From NCBI GenBank assembly GCA_026706345.1, contig JAPOYX010000212.1:33673-97672 (forward strand): a stretch of 64,000 nt of DNA. The letters are read 5' to 3'. The position numbers and the translations under genes are program-made. Positions 19,400-29,298 of this stretch are shown in pieces (position 1 is the first letter of the stretch; each line of letters begins with the position of its first letter). The notes under the pieces were generated by a model. That model searched no databases, had not been told where the DNA came from, and saw only the letters and a list, made by a program, of their open reading frames with translations. Source of the DNA: Gemmatimonadota bacterium (GTDB lineage Bacteria; JAAXHH01).

Positions 19400-20130
19400 T
19401 GGTCATTCACCAACGGATTCCTGCCACCGAAGAAGGCGCGATAGATGAATTCCCGCTCGGGAACATTGCGTTTCTCGAATTCTCTAAACAAAATGCCGTC
19501 ATCATACGAAACGCCACGGACTTCCAAGTTATACCGCTTCTCTCGACACTCGAGAACTGCAAATCGTGCCGTTGGCCTGGTATGGCAACCCAGCGATCCC
19601 GGGTTTATATATCTGGCCTTACTCACCATGTCTGAACTTGGATGATGATGGCCATAGAACACGATATCTGAATCCAGATTGCCGAACAAGTCATCCAGTT
19701 CGGCGGGTGCAGGATCCCTGATGATTTGCACGAAGTTTCGTCGGGATTCAGTGAGGCCGTAGTGGAGGAATGACACGCGAACGCCTTCGAATATGTCCTG
19801 AATAAGGTAGGGCCATGCTCCGACCACGGTTCGTAGCGAGGGGTCGATGCAGGAGTGAGTCCATTGCTGATGTTTCACTTCGCCATCACTCATCCACGGA
19901 GGTTGAGGATCGGGAAGGCCATAGGCGAACCAGGCGTCATGGTTGCCCATGATGGGAACCATGCGTGGCGTATTCAGAATTAAATCCAGGCACTCCGCAG
20001 GGTACGGACCAATTCCGATGGAATCACCGGTATGGAAAATCGCATCGCAGTCCTCTCGCCTGATGGCTCGCAGGGCTGCTTGAAGCGCCGGCAGGTTGCC
20101 GTGAACATCAGTCAAAATCGCAATCTTCAT
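19396..20130 (-). CDS. Metallophosphoesterase family protein (YfcE/calcineurin-like)
   Basis: 244 residues with the binuclear metal motifs in order: DVHGN at residue 8, GDSIGIGP near 35, GNHD near 62, and GHHHPSSD near 162. The GSLGCHTRPTARFAVLE end is typical of small YfcE-like phosphodiesterases. The substrate is unknown. Its stop overlaps the start of the APH(3')-like gene, so the order of translation is phosphoesterase then kinase. Confidence 0.92.
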   Translation of the reverse strand: MKIAILTDVHGNLPALQAALRAIRREDCDAIFHTGDSIGIGPYPAECLDLILNTPRMVPIMGNHDAWFAYGLPDPQPPWMSDGEVKHQQWTHSCIDPSLRTVVGAWPYLIQDIFEGVRVSFLHYGLTESRRNFVQIIRDPAPAELDDLFGNLDSDIVFYGHHHPSSDMVSKARYINPGSLGCHTRPTARFAVLECREKRYNLEVRGVSYDDGILFREFEKRNVPEREFIYRAFFGGRNPLVNDQ

Positions 20131-20296
20131 TTCCTGAGAGTCCGCTATCCTATCGTTCCTTCAGTATCCTGAACCCGAGTCGCGAGATTCGGGGGCGACA
20201 AGTGCGACAAGAGGAATCGCACGCTGAGTGAGCCGGTGGTTTCTGAGCTTATGATCGGGAGATTCGGCAGCGAGGTTTCGAGCGGGAACACGAAAA

Positions 20297-20752
20297 TCAC
20301 ACGTATGTCTCCTGGCATACCGTGAACGGGGGCATCGTATATGAAAGAAACAGGACGCGTCCATCGAATTCCAATAACTGCTGCATTCTCCGGTGATAAG
20401 CGGGATGCTCGACCATCCTCATGGCTTCGGACTTCGCAACCCAGGCAACGTCGGTCGTTTCAAAACCCTTACGCGCTTCGCCGGACAACCAGGTGCCCTG
20501 GAAGTCGAAGATCACACGTCCCGCGCTGAGGTTGGTATACACGCCGACCAGCCGGTCGAGCGAGGCCGCGATGTTTGCTTCTTCTCTCAGTTCACGTAGA
20601 ACGCCATCGACAATGGTCTCGCCCTCCTCGATCCGGCCGCCTGGAAACTCCCATCCTCGCCGCGGCGTTTCAACCAGAAGTACCTCGTTTCCGCGCTCCA
20701 CGAGGATCCCTGCGGCGACTGAGAATTCAGGAGGAACACCAAGCATCGACAT
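20297..20752 (-). CDS. Nudix hydrolase
   Basis: 151 residues from ATG 20752 (MSMLGVPPEFSVAAGIL). The Nudix box runs GGRIEEGETIVDGVLRELRE then EANI and contains all catalytic glutamates. The frame is open 19 more codons upstream with no similarity. Nudix enzymes cleave nucleoside diphosphates linked to another group; the substrate is not readable here. It lies just downstream of the large permease gene on the same strand. Confidence 0.9.
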   Translation of the reverse strand: MSMLGVPPEFSVAAGILVERGNEVLLVETPRRGWEFPGGRIEEGETIVDGVLRELREEANIAASLDRLVGVYTNLSAGRVIFDFQGTWLSGEARKGFETTDVAWVAKSEAMRMVEHPAYHRRMQQLLEFDGRVLFLSYTMPPFTVCQETYV

Positions 20753-20832
20753 TCCACACCAGGTTTCTGCTGCACGAAGGCTTCGGCGTTCCCACGCCCG
20801 ACAACGCACCGGCGTGTCTCATGCGTTCGACG

Positions 20833-20876
20833 GTCAATGTCCCGGCCGCACCGTGATAGTCAATGTCCCGGCCGCA
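20833..20876. repeat. Direct repeat spanning the stop codon of the permease gene
   Basis: GTCAATGTCCCGGCCGCA occurs at 20833-20850 and 20859-20876 (26-bp period). The second copy is the end of the permease gene including its stop; the first lies beyond it. Confidence 0.75.
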
Positions 20877-23265
20877 ATGATACTACGGGGTTCATGCTTG
20901 CTGCCCGAAAGGTCTGTGAACTGACGGTAAGGCAGGCAATCAACACACCGGCGAGACCCGCAACGAGAAATATGCTAAAGCCGACTTCCGCATGGTATGC
21001 GAAATTCTGCAACCACCGGTTCATGGCCATGTAGGCAACCGGCCATGCGATTACATTGGCGATCAACACCAGAAAAGCGAACTCTTTTGTAAGCAACATC
21101 ACGAGTTGACTCACCGAGGCGCCCAGTACCTTCCGCACACCGATCTCATTCGTACGCTGACGGGCAGTATAGACAGACAGCCCGTACAGTCCCAGGCATG
21201 CCGTGAACACGGCCAGCGCCGCGAAGAAAGTAACTAACTGCCCCAGGAGCCGATCGGACCGGTACATCCGGCCTACGTCGTCTTCGAGAAACGAATAGGT
21301 GAAGGGTATGTTCGGGGTCGACGCGCTCCACAACGACTCCAGGTCACGCAGCGTAGCCGCGGGATCGCCCGGTAAGACCCTTATGGCGAAGATAGCTCCC
21401 CGGCCGAGCGTTACGAGTAAGGGTTCGATCTTATCGTGCAGCGTATTCATGTGAAAGTCCCTGATGACGCCGGCCACTCGAATCTGCTGATCACCCATCC
21501 TGACGAACTGGTTTAACGCTTCATCCGCGGACGCCCAACCCAGGCGCCGGACCGCTTCCTCGTTGAGATGGCCCCCGGTTGCAACGAAATCCGAGTCTCC
21601 GTCCGGTCGCGGCACCCTTTTGCTGTCTCTTTCGAACGTCAGATCACGGCCATTGACCAGTTCCAGGCCAAGGGCGGGGACGTAGTTGCCCCAGTTCGTC
21701 ACGACCTGCATCGTGGCCTCCGGGTGTCCCGGCGCGTCGTCGCGCCTGACGGGCAGCAAAGGCAGGATTCCCCGCCCGGCGGCGCGTCCCGGCAGGTAAT
21801 TCGCGTAGGTTACGCTTACCACACCCGCCTGGTTGGGAAACTGATCATAAATGAGTCCCCTGTCCATGCCATCGACAAAGGGAAAGATCACGACATGTTC
21901 TTTTTCGAATCCGAGATGCCTGCCGCTGATGTAATCGAGTTGCTGATAGACGACGCCGGTTGAGATCATGAGGATGATGGCGATGTCGAATTGGGCAATA
22001 ACCAGGGTCTTGCGAAGCATGGCCACGCCGGCTTTCGGCGTACCGCCCATGAAGACGGTCACCGGCCTGGTGCGGGAAAGCACCCAGGCGGGGTAACCGC
22101 CCGCTACGATGCTGACGACGAACACGATACCGATCCCTCCGATGATCGACCATGGTTCCAGGGAGGGCATGGACAACGCGTAACCGGTAACGGCCCTGAA
22201 GACGGGCAAAACCGCCGCCGACACGCCGAGAGCGACGAGAAACGCGATCCCGCAGAACAGCAAGGTCTCCCCCAGGGAGTGGGCGATAATCTGCCCCCGT
22301 GTGGCGCCGGCTACTTTGCGAACGCCGATTTCCCGGGCGCGTATCAGGGACTGGACGACGGCCAGGTTCGTGAAATTCATGCAGGCGATCAGCAGGATGA
22401 GTACCGCGATGGCCATCAGCATCCATATGAACGATACATCACCATTCGACTCCAACTCATGCTCCAGATTGGAGTAGAGATGGATATCGAAGAGAGGCTG
22501 CAATGAATAGGTGCGGGTGAAGGCCAGCGAACGGGTTTCCGCGTCCAGATGCTCCCCGAGCATGTCCTGTAACGCCCTGTCTACCTCGGCTGCGGAGTGC
22601 TCTTCGGGAAGCAGCAGGTAGGTATGTACCTGGCTGATCGACCAGCTGGAAAGTACCTGGGTAGGGTCTTCGAAGACATGTACCGTCGCGAGCGAAACAT
22701 AGAAATCCGCATGATAATGCGCATAGGCGGGCGGGTCTTTCATAATGCCCGTAACAGTAAAAGGAAAGATGCTGTCTCCGGTGATCACCTGTCCCATGGG
22801 ATCCGATGCTCCGAAGTACTTACGGGCCATGGATTCGCTGATCACCATGGAGTGCGGGGCGGTGAGGGCGTTGGACGGGCTTCCGCGAACAAGGGGAACG
22901 TCGAATACATCGAACAGATTACCATCCGCCCAGTACACCTGTTGTTCGTAGTACCGCCTGTTTCCTGCTTCAAAAAGCCACGTGCCGACTGTACCGCGCA
23001 ATCGGAGTACTTCTTCTACTCCGGGAAGCTGCGATTTGATCAGGGGGGCCAGTGGGCCGGGCGTCCGGGCCGCCCGGTCCGTCACGATCCGGTAGATTCG
23101 ATCTCCCCTGGCATGGTGTCGGTCGTAGCTCAGTTCGTCGCGGACATACAGCAGGATGACCAGGCAGCATGCCATCCCGATAGAAAACCCGATGACATTG
23201 ATGACCGTATGAGATCGGGATTTGACGATATGTCGCCAGGCGACTAAAAAGGCGTGTCGGATCAT
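20860..23265 (-). CDS. MacB/FtsX-type ABC transporter permease, orphan (1 of 2)
   Basis: 801 residues with the duplicated architecture of large FtsX/MacB permeases: a first membrane helix at about 20-40, a MacB-type periplasmic domain to about 280, three FtsX helices (about 280-400), a linking helix near 425-445, a second periplasmic domain, and three terminal helices containing TNEIGVRKVLGAS. The REIGVRKVAGAT motif after the first helix set is the coupling-helix signature. No ATPase gene is adjacent, as in the orphan permeases that are abundant in Acidobacteria and Bacteroidetes. Such proteins export peptides or lipids or act as mechanotransducers. The start lacks a strong Shine-Dalgarno. 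A HAD fragment lies just upstream on the same strand. Confidence 0.92.
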   Translation of the reverse strand: MIRHAFLVAWRHIVKSRSHTVINVIGFSIGMACCLVILLYVRDELSYDRHHARGDRIYRIVTDRAARTPGPLAPLIKSQLPGVEEVLRLRGTVGTWLFEAGNRRYYEQQVYWADGNLFDVFDVPLVRGSPSNALTAPHSMVISESMARKYFGASDPMGQVITGDSIFPFTVTGIMKDPPAYAHYHADFYVSLATVHVFEDPTQVLSSWSISQVHTYLLLPEEHSAAEVDRALQDMLGEHLDAETRSLAFTRTYSLQPLFDIHLYSNLEHELESNGDVSFIWMLMAIAVLILLIACMNFTNLAVVQSLIRAREIGVRKVAGATRGQIIAHSLGETLLFCGIAFLVALGVSAAVLPVFRAVTGYALSMPSLEPWSIIGGIGIVFVVSIVAGGYPAWVLSRTRPVTVFMGGTPKAGVAMLRKTLVIAQFDIAIILMISTGVVYQQLDYISGRHLGFEKEHVVIFPFVDGMDRGLIYDQFPNQAGVVSVTYANYLPGRAAGRGILPLLPVRRDDAPGHPEATMQVVTNWGNYVPALGLELVNGRDLTFERDSKRVPRPDGDSDFVATGGHLNEEAVRRLGWASADEALNQFVRMGDQQIRVAGVIRDFHMNTLHDKIEPLLVTLGRGAIFAIRVLPGDPAATLRDLESLWSASTPNIPFTYSFLEDDVGRMYRSDRLLGQLVTFFAALAVFTACLGLYGLSVYTARQRTNEIGVRKVLGASVSQLVMLLTKEFAFLVLIANVIAWPVAYMAMNRWLQNFAYHAEVGFSIFLVAGLAGVLIACLTVSSQTFRAASMNPVVSLRPGH

Positions 23266-23402
23266 AGTTGATACGCGCCAGTGGGAACGGATGTTACGGA
23301 AAGGGATCGAAACAAATGTGATCTCATTCCAGCCCTGCAGCTTGACTTGACTGGCTGTCCTGTTATGGAACCTGCCATGGGATGCACCTCAATGTGCTTC
23401 GG

Positions 23403-23594
23403 TTACTTAACAGCGTGCATCGTGCTGGGGACGAACGACCGGATCTTCCCCCGGTCCAGCCGCCTGTATTCGTTCCGCGTCAACGAAAAACCGAAGTCGC
23501 CCAGCACCTTTCGGTGCACCTCCGCCAATGCGTCCTGCTGCGCTTGCGCGTTCAGGATGGTCTCTCCGATGTCGAAGAAGAGCGTTGTGATCAA
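23403..23594 (-). pseudogene. N-terminal fragment of a HAD hydrolase gene
   Basis: The frame encodes LITTLFFDIGETILNAQAQQ and about 45 further residues that look like the first lobe of a HAD phosphatase (DxGET motif, then cap region ending near RSFVPS), then stops. Motifs II-IV of a HAD enzyme are missing. A TTG at 23594 could start it. The flanking DNA down to the permease start (23265) and up to the TA pair holds no other recognisable gene. Confidence 0.6.
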
Positions 23595-23784
23595 CGTGAT
23601 CCAACCCTGAACCGCGACCCGCGCACATTCGGTGTTAGGACATCCCGACACCGATAGTCAGCGTTCTATGGATGTAAATCTGGTAATGGAAAGGAATGCA
23701 CAAGGTAAAGAAAGTAGATATCTGCAGAAAGGCTGCGTCCGATGTACGACTCGATCGAGGCTATGAGGTAGGGGCCGTTTGTTC

Positions 23785-23997
23785 CTATCCCTTGTTCCTA
23801 TGCGGTGACTCCTCCATTAACGACCGAAGAGCCCTGTTTACGGAATCGTCGGTCGAAAACACCCTGGCGACATCGGGTTGAAGCAAGATCAAATTGGTGC
23901 CTGATTTGAAGGTCTCGAGGTACTTGCCCCTGACCCCCGTACCGAGATCTTCACGGCAGTATTCCGGACGCATCTGATCGGAATCAGCCTTCTTCAT
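23785..23997 (-). CDS. BrnA-like antitoxin of a BrnT module
   Basis: 70 residues from ATG 23997, inside the last codons of the brnT-like gene (14-bp overlap). The pattern GVRGKYLETFKSGTN followed by LLQPDVARVFSTDDSVNRAL is the usual partner sequence of BrnT-type toxins, with an N-terminal helix (MRPEYCREDL). It probably neutralises the toxin and represses the pair. Confidence 0.8.
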   Translation of the reverse strand: MKKADSDQMRPEYCREDLGTGVRGKYLETFKSGTNLILLQPDVARVFSTDDSVNRALRSLMEESPHRNKG

Positions 23998-24256
23998 AGA
24001 TATACCTTTCTTTGCGAGACATAATACGCACGTGTATGATTCTTGTCCTCTCAAATCGGTGGGTATGTGAGACAACTAACAACCGACCAAACGTTGACCT
24101 CCCGAAAGTGAGAAACCGTTCCTCATGTTCCGAGTGATCCGGATCGGGGAACGTAATAGCCAAAGGGTCGCCAAATACGGTAGCACCTTCATGAAACGTG
24201 ACGTGGTGTTTCCGCTCGTTTTCCTCTGCTTTCGCGGGATCCCATTCAAATTCCAC
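23984..24256 (-). CDS. brnT: BrnT family toxin
   Basis: 90 residues with the full BrnT pattern: MEFEWDPAKAEENERKH, FHEGATVFGDPLAITFPDP, EERFLTFG, LLVVSHTHR and RIIHVRIMSRKERYIYE. BrnT folds like RelE-type ribonucleases and stops translation. Gene order toxin then antitoxin is the normal one for this family. The 200 bp upstream are AT-rich and hold no gene I can support. Confidence 0.9.
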   Translation of the reverse strand: MEFEWDPAKAEENERKHHVTFHEGATVFGDPLAITFPDPDHSEHEERFLTFGRSTFGRLLVVSHTHRFERTRIIHVRIMSRKERYIYEEG

Positions 24257-24459
24257 TTACCGGAGGCCTTCATGTTAAAAATAGCAATACAAGTCCCGAT
24301 TACAAATACCAAAACAAACACCTCTTTCTGTTTATGTATGAGAACCAACGATTATCTCGTATAGCCCGACGAACTACTTCAGCTTCCAAGATGACTTTCC
24401 GGCATTCCAAAACTTTGAAGCCACCAGGAGGTTTCCTCTCACATGACTAACAGACCCGG

Positions 24460-25299
24460 CTACTCCGCCTTCCACGCCCCGTCGAAACCCGTGTAACCCT
24501 CGGCGTAGTGCTTGAGGCGGTCGGGAAGTCGCTCGGCCAGGGCCGTCGCCGAAGCGGGCAACGGCCACGGCGCGTCGATGCGCCAGGTTTTTGGACGGAA
24601 CCCGATGCCGCAGGAGTAGCGGCGCTCCCGGGTGGCCATATTGGCGTGCCAGGTGAGTGCGGCGAAGCAGATCAGGTCGCCTGGGTCAGCCACAACCGGA
24701 ACGCAGCCGGGCACGGACATCCCGTCGTACGGGGTTTCCGGGGTACCGCCTTCCGGGTATAATCCACCGCGGCTCGGGGCCATGATGTAACCCTGGGGGC
24801 CATCCCATTCCGGATAGTGGGACTTCTCGATGACCGCGATACCGCTTCGATCCGGATGGCTTCCGTTGAGATAGAACCAGGCGCCGCTGGGGATAGGGAA
24901 CCGGTTAAGGACGTCGTTGGCGGTCTGCGGTTCGGCAATGTGACCCCGGTGGTCCTGGTGCCAGCGGCCCATGCCCTCGCCCGGCGTGCGGAGGATGGCC
25001 GCGGACCGGTGCAGACACAGGTCTTCGGTGTCATGCACGGTCCGAATGAAACGCATGTAGGCCGGATTGTCGACAAGGTCCCAGACGGGCTCGCTGTCTT
25101 CGGCGAAGGCCATGTGATACCGGTTGGCAGCCGGTCCCAGATCGTTTTCCAGATCCAGGTGCCGGTCGATGGACTCCTTCAGTGCGGCCACCATGTCCTG
25201 GTCGATCATCTGCTGAATGACGCAGAAGCCGTATTCATTCAGGCAGGCAATCGCCGCCTCGAGATCATCGCGATGGAAATTATAGTTGTAATCCGGCAT
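24460..25299 (-). CDS. Phytanoyl-CoA dioxygenase family protein (4 of 5)
   Basis: 279 residues from ATG 25299 (MPDYNYNFHRDDLEAAI), which has GGAGAT upstream. Iron ligands are H114 and D116 (RWHQDHRG) and H218 (LTWHANMA); R224 follows. The region between the two histidines is longer than in its paralogues. The start lies 20 bp inside the end of a truncated HAD ORF, so its ribosome site uses former HAD coding DNA. Confidence 0.88.
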   Translation of the reverse strand: MPDYNYNFHRDDLEAAIACLNEYGFCVIQQMIDQDMVAALKESIDRHLDLENDLGPAANRYHMAFAEDSEPVWDLVDNPAYMRFIRTVHDTEDLCLHRSAAILRTPGEGMGRWHQDHRGHIAEPQTANDVLNRFPIPSGAWFYLNGSHPDRSGIAVIEKSHYPEWDGPQGYIMAPSRGGLYPEGGTPETPYDGMSVPGCVPVVADPGDLICFAALTWHANMATRERRYSCGIGFRPKTWRIDAPWPLPASATALAERLPDRLKHYAEGYTGFDGAWKAE

Positions 25300-25654
25300 G
25301 TGAACGGGTGATCTCCCAGGCGCCCCGGCTTTTGCCGGTAACGATGCCCATCTTGACGCTGCTTCTTCGAAGTGATGCCAGCAGTTCCTGGATTCCCGGA
25401 TAGACCCCGTCGAAGTATTCCTCGTGAAGCAGGCAATAGTTTGCCAGGAATCGGCGATGGGCGGCCTCCACCGCGCCGGATGGGACAAAATACCCTAAAA
25501 GCCGCGGTTCGGAGTTCAGCCGAAGCGTCGCAAGACGCGCAGTGGGCACTTCCTCGAAAATGGTGTCTTTCAGGGTACGCTTCACGGCCTGAATGTACAG
25601 CTCCAACGAGTCAATCAGCGTACCATCCAGATCGAAGAGCACACATCGAATCAT
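25280..25654 (-). pseudogene. Truncated HAD-superfamily hydrolase
   Basis: The gene starts normally (MIRCVLFDLDGTLIDSLELY, motif I) and continues through the cap to motif II (MGIVTGKSR), but ends after 124 residues where the family has about 210-220. Motif III lysine and motif IV acidic residues are absent, so phosphatase activity is unlikely. Its ATG overlaps the stop of the upstream Nudix gene by 4 bp, so it was an operon member. The PhyH gene 4 begins where the rest of the HAD gene should be. Confidence 0.75.
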
Positions 25655-26094
25655 TTCCCGTTCGAACTCCGCCTTTCCATAAGCGCTTCGATAGCCTTGA
25701 CCGTGTACTGGTCGATTGGAAGTGTCAGCGCTTCTTCCGGCGTCGACCACACGTAGTCCTGGGCTTCTTCATTAATCCGCACATCAGTACAGTCGGTCCT
25801 GCAGGCAAAATCCAGGAAAATAAAATGCTTTTTCTTCCAGAAGGAGTCGTCGAAAACGAAATCCTGGTAGAGCAGAAACTCCACGTCATGGATTTCGAGC
25901 CCGGTTTCTTCCCGGATCTCTCTTCGCAGCGCCTCCTCCGCCGTCTCCCCGAGTTCGATATGGCCACCGGGTATGGTGTACAGGTCATTGAACTTGTGGG
26001 ACTTGATCAACAGTATCCTGCCCTCGGGGTCCTGAATAAACGCGCCGGCCGTCGGTTCGGGGTATCCGGATTTACTCAAGTGGACAGGCTCCAA
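25651..26094 (-). CDS. Nudix hydrolase
   Basis: 147 residues with a complete Nudix box (GGHIELGETAEEALRREI then REETGLEI). The QDYVWSTPEEALTL end is typical of MutT-like members. It lies 17 bp downstream of the sulfatase gene on the same strand and overlaps the truncated HAD gene by 4 bp. The substrate is unknown. Confidence 0.93.
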   Translation of the reverse strand: MEPVHLSKSGYPEPTAGAFIQDPEGRILLIKSHKFNDLYTIPGGHIELGETAEEALRREIREETGLEIHDVEFLLYQDFVFDDSFWKKKHFIFLDFACRTDCTDVRINEEAQDYVWSTPEEALTLPIDQYTVKAIEALMERRSSNGK

Positions 26095-26111
26095 TGGGAA
26101 AAGAATACACT

Positions 26112-27587
26112 TTATCGCACCGTGGGCGAGGGCCTTCCCGCGATATCTTCCGACTTCACCCGTTCCAGCATCTGCGACATCTCCCGGACGAGATCGGGAT
26201 GGTCGCAGTACCGGTTTACCCGCTCCGAAATGTCGACGCCGAGATCGAAGAGTTCACCGGGGAAATCGTGGGCGGTGTAGCCCCGCTCCTCCTTGAACCA
26301 GTCGGGTTCGCGGTTGTCGTCTCCGTCCGGCGCATCGATGAAGACCCAGTTGCCCTTGCGTATGGCGAAGGTGCCGTGGCAACTGTGGTGTATGGCGAAG
26401 TCCCGCACCGGATCATCGGTCTCTCCCTGCAACAGCGGCAGCATGCTCACGCTGTCCTCCCCTTCGCCCTCCTGCAGATCGACGCCGGTCAGCTCGGCGC
26501 AGGTCGCCATGAAATCGCCCAGGATGGTAAGCTGGTCGCATACCGCGCCGGCGGGCGTGACGCCCGGCCAACGTGCGAGGAAGGGGACGCGATGTCCGCC
26601 CTCCCAGGTGTCGCGCTTGACGCCGCGCAGGTTCCCCATGCTGTAGTGGCCGTGAGTCCGCGCGTGTTCGTAGCTTCCGCCGTCCGCGGCCGGGGCGCAC
26701 TCCGGGCCGTTGTCGCTCGTGAAGATCAGCAGGGTGTCGTCGGCGATTCCGCGGCGCTCCAGGGCCGCCATCACCTGACCCACCACCCAGTCCACCTCGC
26801 ACACGAAGTCGCCGTAGAGCCCTGAGCCGCTCCGGCCGATGAACGGCGCGTTGGGCACGATGGGCGTGTGGGGCGACGTGAGCGGGAAGTAGAGGAAGAA
26901 CGGTTCGGGGCCGGACGATTGGATGTAGTTGACCACGCGGCGCACGAAAGCAGGGATCATCTCCTCAAGCGTCCAGCCGGGTTTCATGACGCCGGGCCAT
27001 CCGAACATCTCGCCGGGCTTCGATACCGACGGCTCCCCGGCGAGGCGGTCCTGCTCGAACCAGGTGTAGGGCGGAAAATTCGGCACGTCCACGCCGAAAT
27101 AGGTGTCGAAACCGCAGTCGACCGGTCCCCCGCGCATGGGCTGGCCAAAATCGACCTGCCGTTCCCGCTCCTCCCGGAGTTCCCGGTCCAGCCTGCCCAC
27201 CGCCGTGCCCTCGTGGGCCGGTTTGCCGTCGAAGGTGGACCATTTCCATCCCAGGTGCCATTTCCCGATACATGCGGTGCGGTATCCCTGTCGGCGAAGC
27301 AACTCCGGGGCTGTGAGGCAACCGGCCTCGATCAGGGGCGGATCGTAGGGCCACAGGACGCTGTTCTTAAGGGGCGTGCGCCAGGCGTAACGGCCGGTCA
27401 GCAGGGCGTACCGGCTCGGCGTGCAGACGCTCGAAGGGGCATGGGCATCGGTAAAACGCATGCCTTCTCCCGCGAGTAGGTCCAGGTGGGGCGTAGGTAT
27501 CTTCGAATCAGGGTTGTTGCACCCCATGTCGCCGTATCCCATGTCGTCGGCGAGGATGTAGATGATATTGGGCGTTGAATTGGGCAT
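26112..27587 (-). CDS. Arylsulfatase-type sulfatase
   Basis: 491 residues from ATG 27587. The type I sulfatase signature CTPSR is at C55, the cysteine that is converted to formylglycine, and D14-D15 (LADDMG) bind calcium; further metal residues lie in TSDNGPEC near residue 293. No signal peptide is visible although many sulfatases are exported, so it may be cytoplasmic or the start may lie further upstream (frame open to 27623). Substrate probably a sulfated glycan or small ester. No sulfatase-modifying enzyme gene is nearby. Confidence 0.93.
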   Translation of the reverse strand: MPNSTPNIIYILADDMGYGDMGCNNPDSKIPTPHLDLLAGEGMRFTDAHAPSSVCTPSRYALLTGRYAWRTPLKNSVLWPYDPPLIEAGCLTAPELLRRQGYRTACIGKWHLGWKWSTFDGKPAHEGTAVGRLDRELREERERQVDFGQPMRGGPVDCGFDTYFGVDVPNFPPYTWFEQDRLAGEPSVSKPGEMFGWPGVMKPGWTLEEMIPAFVRRVVNYIQSSGPEPFFLYFPLTSPHTPIVPNAPFIGRSGSGLYGDFVCEVDWVVGQVMAALERRGIADDTLLIFTSDNGPECAPAADGGSYEHARTHGHYSMGNLRGVKRDTWEGGHRVPFLARWPGVTPAGAVCDQLTILGDFMATCAELTGVDLQEGEGEDSVSMLPLLQGETDDPVRDFAIHHSCHGTFAIRKGNWVFIDAPDGDDNREPDWFKEERGYTAHDFPGELFDLGVDISERVNRYCDHPDLVREMSQMLERVKSEDIAGRPSPTVR

Positions 27588-27712
27588 GGCTAAGTTGCGG
27601 CGGTCAGGATAACGGCCCCGCACCTTTCGGTTGCGGTTGATTTGGGCGTAGTAGACGTTGGCGATTTCATCCTGTACCTAATATGGCAGGTCTATAAGTT
27701 AATGACAAGAAC

Positions 27713-28489
27713 ATGGTCACGAATCGTGTCGCTGGGGGCCTGGATTTGCAACTCAAACACGAGGACGGCTGGAACATACCGGCGTCCAACCCCTTCTATC
27801 CGCCCCTGCCGGCGGTCTATCGAAACGTTCGTTTCCAGTTCGTCTTCTTCCACGCGGCACCTGACGCCGTTCAGGGCTTTCTCCCGGAGCCACTGGAAGC
27901 AGCGGAGGACGGGCTGTGCGTGGCCTCGGGTCTGGAGGTGCCCTGTTGTGAGAACTACGGCTCCTTCGAAGAGTCCTTTATCGTAATGAAATGCCATCTC
28001 GGGAATCAGACCGGGTTCTACTGCTCCCATGTTTTTCACAACGGGCCCGCAGGCATCGCCGCGGGCAGGGAGATTTACGGGACGCCGAAGGTATACGCGG
28101 ACTTAAAGGTGATGCAAGCCGATCGGCGCATGGTGACGGAAACCTCGTACGGCGGTACGCGGGTGTTGCATATCAGTACAAGGATGGAAACCGACGCTCC
28201 CCACGATGCGATGCCTTCCCTCACTCCGGCCTGGCGGCTGAAGATCATCCCCCGGGCCGACGGTCCGGGACCGGCGATAAAACAGCTGATCGACTGCACC
28301 GAAACAGCCCAGGACGTCGACGTGCACGCCTTCTCGAAGGGAAAGGGCACTGTCGGCCTCGGTGCCGCTCCGCGGTGTGATCTCACTTCGCTGGCGCCCC
28401 TGGAATACGGCGACGCCTTCCACATGGAGAGCAGCTATTCCGAAGGATTTGCTCGGGTCGTCTATGACTATCTGAGCGAGGAGCTGTAA
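27713..28489 (+). CDS. Acetoacetate decarboxylase family protein
   Basis: 258 residues with the ADC-like fold pattern: FFHAAPDAVQGFLP near 45, and AAGREIYGTPKVYADLKV near residue 125, the region that carries the Schiff-base lysine in true acetoacetate decarboxylases. Family members also act as hydratases or aldolases. It is the first gene of a co-directional set with the maleate-isomerase-like and DUF3830 genes, which points to small acid catabolism. Confidence 0.8.
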   Translation: MVTNRVAGGLDLQLKHEDGWNIPASNPFYPPLPAVYRNVRFQFVFFHAAPDAVQGFLPEPLEAAEDGLCVASGLEVPCCENYGSFEESFIVMKCHLGNQTGFYCSHVFHNGPAGIAAGREIYGTPKVYADLKVMQADRRMVTETSYGGTRVLHISTRMETDAPHDAMPSLTPAWRLKIIPRADGPGPAIKQLIDCTETAQDVDVHAFSKGKGTVGLGAAPRCDLTSLAPLEYGDAFHMESSYSEGFARVVYDYLSEEL

Positions 28490-28572
28490 TGACCCACGTG
28501 ACGGTTCTTCCGATGATCCACACGATGGTCCTATGATGGACCGCAACGGTTCGGGCAAAAACTCATAACCGC

Positions 28573-29298
28573 ATGGAAAAAAGGCTGAAGATCGGCATCC
28601 TCTACCCCGCATTTTCCGCGGAAGACGACTACCCGCGCCTCGCCGCCGCGTTGAAGCCCGCGGTGGACGTCCGGGTGGTTCATACCGACAGTCCGAACCT
28701 GCATCGTATCGACGAGACCCAGATCACCGGCAGCCGGGAATACATGTTGGCGGGCGCGGAGGAACTGCGTCCTCACCACGTTGCCGTCTGCATGTGGGCC
28801 TGTACCAGCGCGAGCTTTGCCTTCGGCGTGGAAGGCGCGCGCCGTCAGGCACAGAATCTGGCCGATGCGCTCGGCGTTCCGTCATCGAGCACGTCGCTGG
28901 CGTTCTTGCGTGCCTGCAAAGCACTCGGCCTGAAACGCGTTGCCGTGGCCGCGACATACCCCGAAGAACTGTCCACGCTCTTTCGCGATTTTCTCGAGAC
29001 TGGCGGCCTCGAGGTGGTTCGCATGGGAAGTCTCGGGGTTTGGTCGGGGGACGAATCCGCGCTTATCGATCGCGACGAGGTGCTGCGCTTTGCCCGGGCC
29101 AACCATCATCCCGATGCGGAAGCCTTGCTGATCCCCGACACCGCGCTGCACACCGCAGGATTTATTCCCGAACTCGAAGCGGCGGTCGGCAAGACGGTGC
29201 TGACGGCGAACCAGGTGACGATGTGGGAGGCATTGCGGCTCGCGAACCGGTTGACGCCGCAGTCTGATTTGGGACGGTTGATGGAAGTCGATTCCTGA
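28573..29298 (+). CDS. Maleate isomerase / arylmalonate decarboxylase-like protein
   Basis: 241 residues of the Asp/Glu racemase superfamily. The first catalytic cysteine is present (C77 in CMWACTSASF). The second, which in racemases and maleate isomerases lies in a motif like LLISCTN, is replaced by D189 (LLIPDTALHT). One-cysteine members such as arylmalonate decarboxylase keep a different cysteine, so this enzyme may catalyse a variant reaction. The gene lies between the ADC-like and DUF3830 genes. Confidence 0.82.
   Translation: MEKRLKIGILYPAFSAEDDYPRLAAALKPAVDVRVVHTDSPNLHRIDETQITGSREYMLAGAEELRPHHVAVCMWACTSASFAFGVEGARRQAQNLADALGVPSSSTSLAFLRACKALGLKRVAVAATYPEELSTLFRDFLETGGLEVVRMGSLGVWSGDESALIDRDEVLRFARANHHPDAEALLIPDTALHTAGFIPELEAAVGKTVLTANQVTMWEALRLANRLTPQSDLGRLMEVDS

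Noticed and set aside
23281..23657. Plus-strand ORFs between the permease and the TA pair
   Set aside because: They are shadows of the HAD fragment and have no ribosome site or family match.
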